Below are positions 6,162-9,539 of a DNA stretch of 9,539 bases, piece after piece. The stretch is from Xanthobacteraceae bacterium (GTDB taxonomy: Bacteria > Pseudomonadota > Alphaproteobacteria > Rhizobiales > Xanthobacteraceae). A program made the position numbers and the translations under genes. The stretch covers positions 1-9,539 of the forward strand of contig JAUSIF010000085.1 in assembly GCA_030648135.1 (NCBI GenBank), in the 5' to 3' direction. Numbering within the stretch: position 1 is the stretch's first letter; each line of letters starts with the position of its first letter. Under the pieces are notes generated by a model. The model was not told the origin of the DNA and ran no database searches. It was given only the letters and a program-made list of their open reading frames with translations.

Positions 6162-6204
6162 ATGATTCGTCATACCCGGTATGGCACCAGCGTGACCGAA
6201 TCAT
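6162..6204. repeat. Inverted repeat upstream of the YbjN gene
   Basis: ATGATTCG (6162-6169) is the exact reverse complement of CGAATCAT (6197-6204). The pairing extends three more bases (TCA/TGA) past a one-base bulge. Nested in the loop is CATACC-C-GGTATG (6171-6183). This lies 84-126 bp upstream of the YbjN start. It could be an operator, an RNA hairpin in the leader, or a small dispersed repeat. Confidence 0.5.
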
Positions 6205-6226
6205 CGCTTACTTGGAACGGATTCAG

Positions 6227-6272
6227 GCCCGAATTGCGAACTCCGACCTGAGCAACAGAATCGGATTCGGGC
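6227..6272. repeat. Inverted repeat with 30-base loop
   Basis: GCCCGAAT (6227-6234) pairs perfectly with ATTCGGGC (6265-6272). A small overlapping palindrome GAATC-G-GATTC lies at 6258-6268. It is the middle of three inverted repeats in the 254-bp gap between ubiK and the YbjN gene. No coding or known RNA family is recognised. Confidence 0.4.
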
Positions 6273-6290
6273 TGCGCTTCAATGACTATT

Positions 6291-6316
6291 CCGCTGCGTC
6301 CACAGGCTTGCAGCGG
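6291..6316 (-). terminator. Hairpin just downstream of ubiK
   Basis: Perfect 7-bp GC-rich arms CCGCTGC (6291-6297) and GCAGCGG (6310-6316) enclose a 12-base loop, starting 17 nt after the ubiK stop in the direction of ubiK transcription. The sequence after the stem on that strand is AATAGTCATT, so there is no U-tract. It may be a weak terminator or an mRNA 3'-end stabiliser, separating ubiK from the YbjN-proC unit. Confidence 0.4.
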
Positions 6317-6332
6317 CAAATCGGGAAACGGC

Positions 6333-6623
6333 CTAGGCGACTCCGGGGCCGCCTTTCTTGCCCTTTTGCGGGTCGTTTCCGAGCTTCTTCTCAACCTCCG
6401 CGAGTCTGGCGGCGAGGCGCTCGTTCTCCTCGCGCGCCTTGGCGACCATTTCCTTGGCCACTTCGAACTCCTCGCGGGTGACCACGTCCATGTCGCGCAG
6501 GATGCGCTCGGCCTGGGCCTGGACCAGGGTCTGGATCTCCCGGCGCACGCCCTCGGCGACACCGGCGGCGTCGTTCATCAAGCGGGCGATCTCGTCGAAG
6601 AACCGGTTGGTGGTCTGGGTCAT
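6333..6623 (-). CDS. ubiK: UbiK/BMFP-family coiled-coil accessory protein
   Basis: Small protein of 96 residues, typical of the UbiK (YqiC) / Brucella membrane fusogenic protein family. An N-terminal amphipathic region (RFFDEIARLMNDAAGVAEGVRREIQTLVQ, about 7-35) is followed by AERILRDMDVVTREEFEVAKEMV and a Glu/Lys/Ala-rich coiled coil (about 54-82), then a Lys/Gly tail (KGKKGGPG). The motif DVVTREEFEV is characteristic. The E. coli protein assists aerobic ubiquinone synthesis together with UbiJ, and family members oligomerise and bind membranes; no ubiJ is present here. The start at 6623 has GGAGG (6634-6630) 6 nt upstream. It diverges from lgt across 110 bp. Confidence 0.88.
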   Translation of the reverse strand: MTQTTNRFFDEIARLMNDAAGVAEGVRREIQTLVQAQAERILRDMDVVTREEFEVAKEMVAKAREENERLAARLAEVEKKLGNDPQKGKKGGPGVA

Positions 6624-6733
6624 CGAGCGCCTCCGGGCACGAGTGCTGTCTTGTCACAATGGGGATCGGCTCGGCCGAGTGCAAGACCGCCTAGCCCTTG
6701 ACTTCGCATGCCCGCGAGCGGCATCACGCCGCG
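6624..6733. promoter_or_regulatory. Divergent promoter region between ubiK and lgt
   Basis: Both transcription units must start here. For ubiK a weak pair is visible on the minus strand: TTGCAC (6684-6679), 17-nt spacer, CATTGT (6661-6656), predicting a leader of about 25 nt. Palindrome CTCGGCCGAG (6670-6679) sits between the two hexamers, and GTCTTG (6648-6653) / CAAGAC (6682-6687) form a wider inverted pair. On the plus strand TTGACT (6698-6703) could be a -35 for lgt, but no good -10 follows. Confidence 0.3.
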
Positions 6734-7558
6734 ATGCCGCTGTTCGCTTTGCCCTTCCCGGCGTTCGATCCGATCCTCGTCTCGATCGGCCCGTTCGCGA
6801 TCCGCTGGTATGCCCTCGCCTATGTCGCGGGAATCATGCTCGCCTGGCTGCTGGCGCGCCGGATCGCCGGCAATCCGCGGGCCTGGGGCGGCCGCTCGCC
6901 GATCCGGCCGATCGACGTCGACGACGTGATCGTGTGGGCCGCGCTCGGCATCGTGCTCGGCGGCCGGATCGGCTATGTGCTGTTCTATCACCCCGCCTAT
7001 TTCGCCGCGAACCCGATTGAGATTTTCGTGCTGTGGCGCGGCGGCATGTCGTTCCATGGCGGATTCCTGGGAACGATCCTCGGCCTGCTGTTGTTCGCGC
7101 GTTCGCGAAAAATTCCGAGGTTGTCGATGCTTGATATCGCCGCGATCGTTACGCCGATCGGGCTTTTCCTCGGCCGGCTGGCGAATTTCGTGAACGGCGA
7201 ATTGTGGGGCCGGCCGACCGATGTGCCCTGGGCCTTCGTGTTTCCCATGGCCGGGCCCGCGCCGCGCCATCCGAGCCAGCTCTACGAAGCCGGGCTTGAA
7301 GGCGTCGTTCTGTTCCTGGTGATGCTGTTGGCGCTGAAGCGCGGCGCGCTCACCCGGCCCGGCCTCATCGGCGGCCTATTCGTCGCCGTCTATGGCCTCA
7401 TGCGCGTGATCGGAGAATTCTTCCGCGAGCCCGACGCGCATCTCGGCTTTTTCGCCGGCGGCCTCACCATGGGCATGTTGTTGTCCTTGCCGATGATTCT
7501 CGTCGGCGGCGCCGCCATCCTCTACGTCTCGCGCCGCCCGCCCGCCGGCGCGGCATGA
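6734..7558 (+). CDS. lgt: Prolipoprotein diacylglyceryl transferase
   Basis: Essential inner-membrane enzyme that moves diacylglycerol from phosphatidylglycerol to the lipobox cysteine of prolipoproteins, the first step of lipoprotein maturation. The 274-residue product has about seven membrane segments. Key residues by comparison with E. coli Lgt are Y26 (IRWYAL), H108 in MSFHGGFLG, R148 and N151 in the signature GRLANFVNGELWGR (147-160), and R231 in EFFREPD. PRHPSQLYEAGLEG (177-190) is also typical. The ATG at 6734 is preferred because homologues begin with a short hydrophobic lead before FDP; no strong Shine-Dalgarno is seen, and an in-frame TTG at 6698 is the alternative. The stop overlaps the next start by ATGA (7555-7558), marking the first gene of a three-gene operon. 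Confidence 0.95.
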   Translation: MPLFALPFPAFDPILVSIGPFAIRWYALAYVAGIMLAWLLARRIAGNPRAWGGRSPIRPIDVDDVIVWAALGIVLGGRIGYVLFYHPAYFAANPIEIFVLWRGGMSFHGGFLGTILGLLLFARSRKIPRLSMLDIAAIVTPIGLFLGRLANFVNGELWGRPTDVPWAFVFPMAGPAPRHPSQLYEAGLEGVVLFLVMLLALKRGALTRPGLIGGLFVAVYGLMRVIGEFFREPDAHLGFFAGGLTMGMLLSLPMILVGGAAILYVSRRPPAGAA

Positions 7559-8640
7559 CCCCGCTGGAACAGCAGATTCGCCAACTGATCGAAACGGAAG
7601 GTCCGCTGCCCGTTTCGCGTTACATGGGGCTCGCGCTCTCCGATCCCCGTCACGGCTATTACGCGACCCGCGATCCGTTCGGCGCCGGCGGCGATTTCAC
7701 GACCGCGCCGGAAATGAGCCAAATTTTCGGCGAGCTGATCGGGCTGTGGTGCGCGGAGCTGTGGCGCCTGATGGGCGAACCGAGCCCCCTACGCCTGGTC
7801 GAGCTCGGGCCCGGCCGCGGCACGCTGATGGCCGATCTGTTGCGGGCGGCCAAGGTCGTGCCCGCATTTCGCGCCGCGCTCGATGTGCATCTGGTCGAGA
7901 CCAGCCCGGTGCTGACCGAGCGCCAGCGCGTAACGCTCGCGCCAAGCGGCATACCGCTCCACTGGCACGCGGGCATGGAAACGCTGCCCGCCGGCCCGCT
8001 CGTGGCGCTCGCCAATGAATTCGTCGATGCGCTCCCGGTCGATCAGCTGGTGAAGACCGAGGACGGCTGGCACGAGCGCCGGGTCGGGATGAAAAACGGG
8101 CGGCTCGCTTTCGGGCTCGATCCGGCGCCGCTGCCGGGAATCGAAAAAATACTTCCCGCTCGACTTCGCCCGTCGCCGTCGGGAGCGGTCATCGAACGCC
8201 GCGACCTGATGCCGGTCGGCGACATCGCCCGCCGGATCGCGATCCATGGCGGCGCGGCGCTGGTGATCGATTACGGCTATGCGCGAAGCGCATTCGGCGA
8301 TACGCTGCAAGCGGTCCGCGCCCACCGCTTCGCCGATCCGCTCGACAGCCCCGGCGAAGCGGACCTAACCGCCCACGTGGATTTCGAGGCGCTCGCCACC
8401 GCCGCGGAAAAGCAAGGCGCGGAGGTACATGGGCCGGTGGCGCAAGGAATTTTCCTTCGCCGACTCGGAATCGAGCTGCGCGCGGAAAAAATAAAGCTCG
8501 GTAAGGAGGCGGAGACCCGCGCCGCCATCGACGCCGGAATCGCCCGCCTGACCGGGCCTGCGCCGGGCATGGGCGAGCTGTTCAAGGCGCTCGCCTTCGC
8601 CCATCGCGATCTGCGAGCACTACCCGGGTTTGACAGCTGA
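7555..8640 (+). CDS. SAM-dependent methyltransferase, MidA/NDUFAF7 family
   Basis: Class I methyltransferase of 361 residues. Conserved blocks are SRYMGLALSDPRHGYYATRDPFG (21-43), GDFTTAPEMSQIFGE (46-60), the SAM-binding loop VELGPGRGTLMADLL (82-96), the acidic VHLVETSP (111-118), NEFVDALPVDQ (154-164) and ALVIDYGYARS near 245-255. The mitochondrial relative NDUFAF7 dimethylates an arginine of complex I subunit NDUFS2 and is needed for complex I assembly. The bacterial substrate is not established, so that activity is a hypothesis here. The gene overlaps lgt by 4 bp, implying translational coupling, and ends directly before the pgeF region. The sequence looks intact, with the usual length for the family. 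Confidence 0.9.
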   Translation: MTPLEQQIRQLIETEGPLPVSRYMGLALSDPRHGYYATRDPFGAGGDFTTAPEMSQIFGELIGLWCAELWRLMGEPSPLRLVELGPGRGTLMADLLRAAKVVPAFRAALDVHLVETSPVLTERQRVTLAPSGIPLHWHAGMETLPAGPLVALANEFVDALPVDQLVKTEDGWHERRVGMKNGRLAFGLDPAPLPGIEKILPARLRPSPSGAVIERRDLMPVGDIARRIAIHGGAALVIDYGYARSAFGDTLQAVRAHRFADPLDSPGEADLTAHVDFEALATAAEKQGAEVHGPVAQGIFLRRLGIELRAEKIKLGKEAETRAAIDAGIARLTGPAPGMGELFKALAFAHRDLRALPGFDS

Positions 8641-8664
8641 GTGGAGCGCGGCGAGCTTGCTTCA

Positions 8665-9432
8665 ATGCTGATCCGCTCGCCCAGGCTCGCCGCCATCAAG
8701 CGCGTGCGCCACGCCTTCTTCACCCGCGCCGGCGGGGTCTCGGAGGGCGTCTATGCGAGCCTCAATGGCGGCCAGGGCTCGAACGACGAGCCAGCGCGCG
8801 TCGCCGAGAACCGCCGCCGCATGACGGCGGCATTGCAGCTGCCCGATGCGCTCGTCACCGCTATTCAAATTCATTCGGCCACGGCCGTGGTCGCGGAAAA
8901 GCCCTGGATACGGACCGAGGCGCCGCGCGCCGACGCGATCGTCACCCGCACGCCGGGCCTCGCGGTCGGCGTCACCGTCGCCGATTGCGGTCCCGTGCTG
9001 CTGGCCGATGACGCGGCCGGGGTCGTCGGCGCCGTCCATGCCGGCTGGAAGGGCGCGCTTGCCGGCGTGATCGAAGCCGCGGTCGCCGCGATGGAACGGC
9101 TCGGCGCCGAGCGCGCCCGCATCGCCGCCGCCATCGGCCCGCTCATCCGCCAGCCGAGCTACGAGGTCGGCGCGGAATTCGTCGAGAGCTTCCGCGCGGC
9201 CGACCCGAAAAACGCGCGCTTTTTTGCCGCCGCCGCCCGGGCGGATCGCGCCTTGTTCGACCTTCCCGGATTTCTCGTCGCCCGGCTGCAGCAAGCCGGG
9301 ATCGGCGATATCGATGATCTCGGCCTCGACACCTATGCCGACGAGGCGCGCTTTTTCAGCTATCGCCGCTCCGTCCATCGCCGCGAATCGAATTATGGCC
9401 GCCTGATCGGGGCAATCGCGCTCGCCGAGTAG
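8665..9432 (+). CDS. pgeF: Peptidoglycan editing factor / YfiH-family laccase-domain protein
   Basis: Cytoplasmic protein of 255 residues in the YfiH/PgeF family. E. coli PgeF removes wrongly added L-serine from UDP-MurNAc peptides; relatives have also been described as polyphenol oxidases and purine nucleoside phosphorylases. The metal-site residues are present: H70 in IQIHSATAV, C108 in VADCGPVL and H125 in AVHAGWKG. AFFTRAGGVSEGVYASLNGG (17-36) and FFSYRR with a final NYGRL near the C-terminus are also typical. The ATG at 8665 is chosen because homologues begin about 15 residues before HAFFTR; an in-frame GTG at 8641, directly after the preceding stop, would add eight residues. GGCGAG lies 9 nt before the ATG. 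It is the last gene of the lgt operon. The 74 bases after its stop hold a GC palindrome CCGCCGGCGG (9470-9479) but no clear terminator. Confidence 0.92.
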   Translation: MLIRSPRLAAIKRVRHAFFTRAGGVSEGVYASLNGGQGSNDEPARVAENRRRMTAALQLPDALVTAIQIHSATAVVAEKPWIRTEAPRADAIVTRTPGLAVGVTVADCGPVLLADDAAGVVGAVHAGWKGALAGVIEAAVAAMERLGAERARIAAAIGPLIRQPSYEVGAEFVESFRAADPKNARFFAAAARADRALFDLPGFLVARLQQAGIGDIDDLGLDTYADEARFFSYRRSVHRRESNYGRLIGAIALAE

Positions 9433-9506
9433 CCGGCAGCAACGTGGACGATAGAATAAAGCCGCGGAACCGCCGGCGGGCATATTTACAGCGCCGGGCA
9501 GCACCG

Positions 9507-9539
9507 CTAGAGCATGATCCCGAAAAGTGGGAACCGGTT
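9507..9539. repeat. Second copy of the palindromic repeat, cut by the window end
   Basis: These 33 bases match 113-145 at 32 positions (G at 9531 for A at 137), in the same orientation. Only the left arm and centre of the first hairpin are present; the remainder would lie beyond the window. It sits 74 bp after the pgeF stop, another intergenic 3' location. Confidence 0.85.

Noticed and set aside
5932..6481. Plus-strand open frames across the YbjN start and the gap as an extra gene
   Set aside because: They run through two minus-strand genes with clear families and show no domain or ribosome-binding site.
6698..6733. TTG start giving Lgt twelve extra N-terminal residues
   Set aside because: The added residues are polar (His/Arg-rich) and unlike the start of Lgt homologues; the ATG at 6734 gives the expected N-terminus.
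8641..8664. GTG start for pgeF directly after the methyltransferase stop
   Set aside because: No ribosome-binding site precedes it, and the ATG at 8665 fits the usual distance to the HAFFTR motif. It cannot be fully excluded.
9433..9506. Terminator after pgeF
   Set aside because: The GC palindrome at 9470-9479 has no loop and no T-run; other pairings are short.

Overview
This 9.5-kb window is GC-rich, densely packed chromosomal DNA. Gene content points to an alphaproteobacterium, most likely of the order Hyphomicrobiales (Rhizobiales), in the Bradyrhizobium / Rhodopseudomonas / Pseudolabrys neighbourhood. The signs are a PetP-PetR type MarR/response-regulator pair, a COQ9-like TetR protein, a UbiK/BMFP-family coiled-coil protein, a MidA/NDUFAF7-type methyltransferase, and a dispersed palindromic repeat beginning AGAGCATGATC. 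I see no rRNA, tRNA, CRISPR array, insertion sequence or phage gene. The assignment rests on recognised protein families and recalled repeat patterns, not on a database search.

Layout. 1-61: tail of an unidentified + strand gene. 113-217: a two-hairpin repeat whose right end holds the stop codon and terminator of ilvE. 214-1107 (-): ilvE, branched-chain aminotransferase. 1108-1337: divergent control region with a tandem 12-bp repeat and overlapping promoter candidates. 1338-4004 (+): MarR regulator (PetP-like), OmpR-type response regulator (PetR-like) and EnvZ-like membrane histidine kinase, tightly linked. 4005-6623 (-): reading in transcription order ubiK, a gap with several inverted repeats, a YbjN-domain gene, proC, and a TetR/COQ9-like gene that runs stop-to-stop into the kinase gene. 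6734-9432 (+): lgt, a SAM-dependent methyltransferase and pgeF, in an overlapping or abutting row. 9507-9539: the start of a second copy of the repeat, cut by the window end.

How the parts relate. The signalling block reads as one unit: a MarR protein with its own probable operator, a phospho-acceptor regulator and a candidate cognate sensor. In Rhodobacter capsulatus, PetR is needed for cytochrome bc1 expression. The neighbouring COQ9-like protein, UbiK and the NDUFAF7-like methyltransferase belong to families tied to quinone or complex I biology, so a loose respiratory theme is possible, but this is inference. ProC and IlvE are amino-acid enzymes; Lgt and PgeF act in the envelope (lipoprotein maturation and peptidoglycan precursor quality control).

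I find no strong evidence of a wholly new biological system. The most interesting signals are regulatory and architectural: the tandem repeat between ilvE and the MarR gene with a probably leaderless MarR transcript, a repeat element supplying a gene's stop codon and terminator, two convergent stop codons inside one hairpin loop, and the structured 254-bp gap between ubiK and the YbjN gene.
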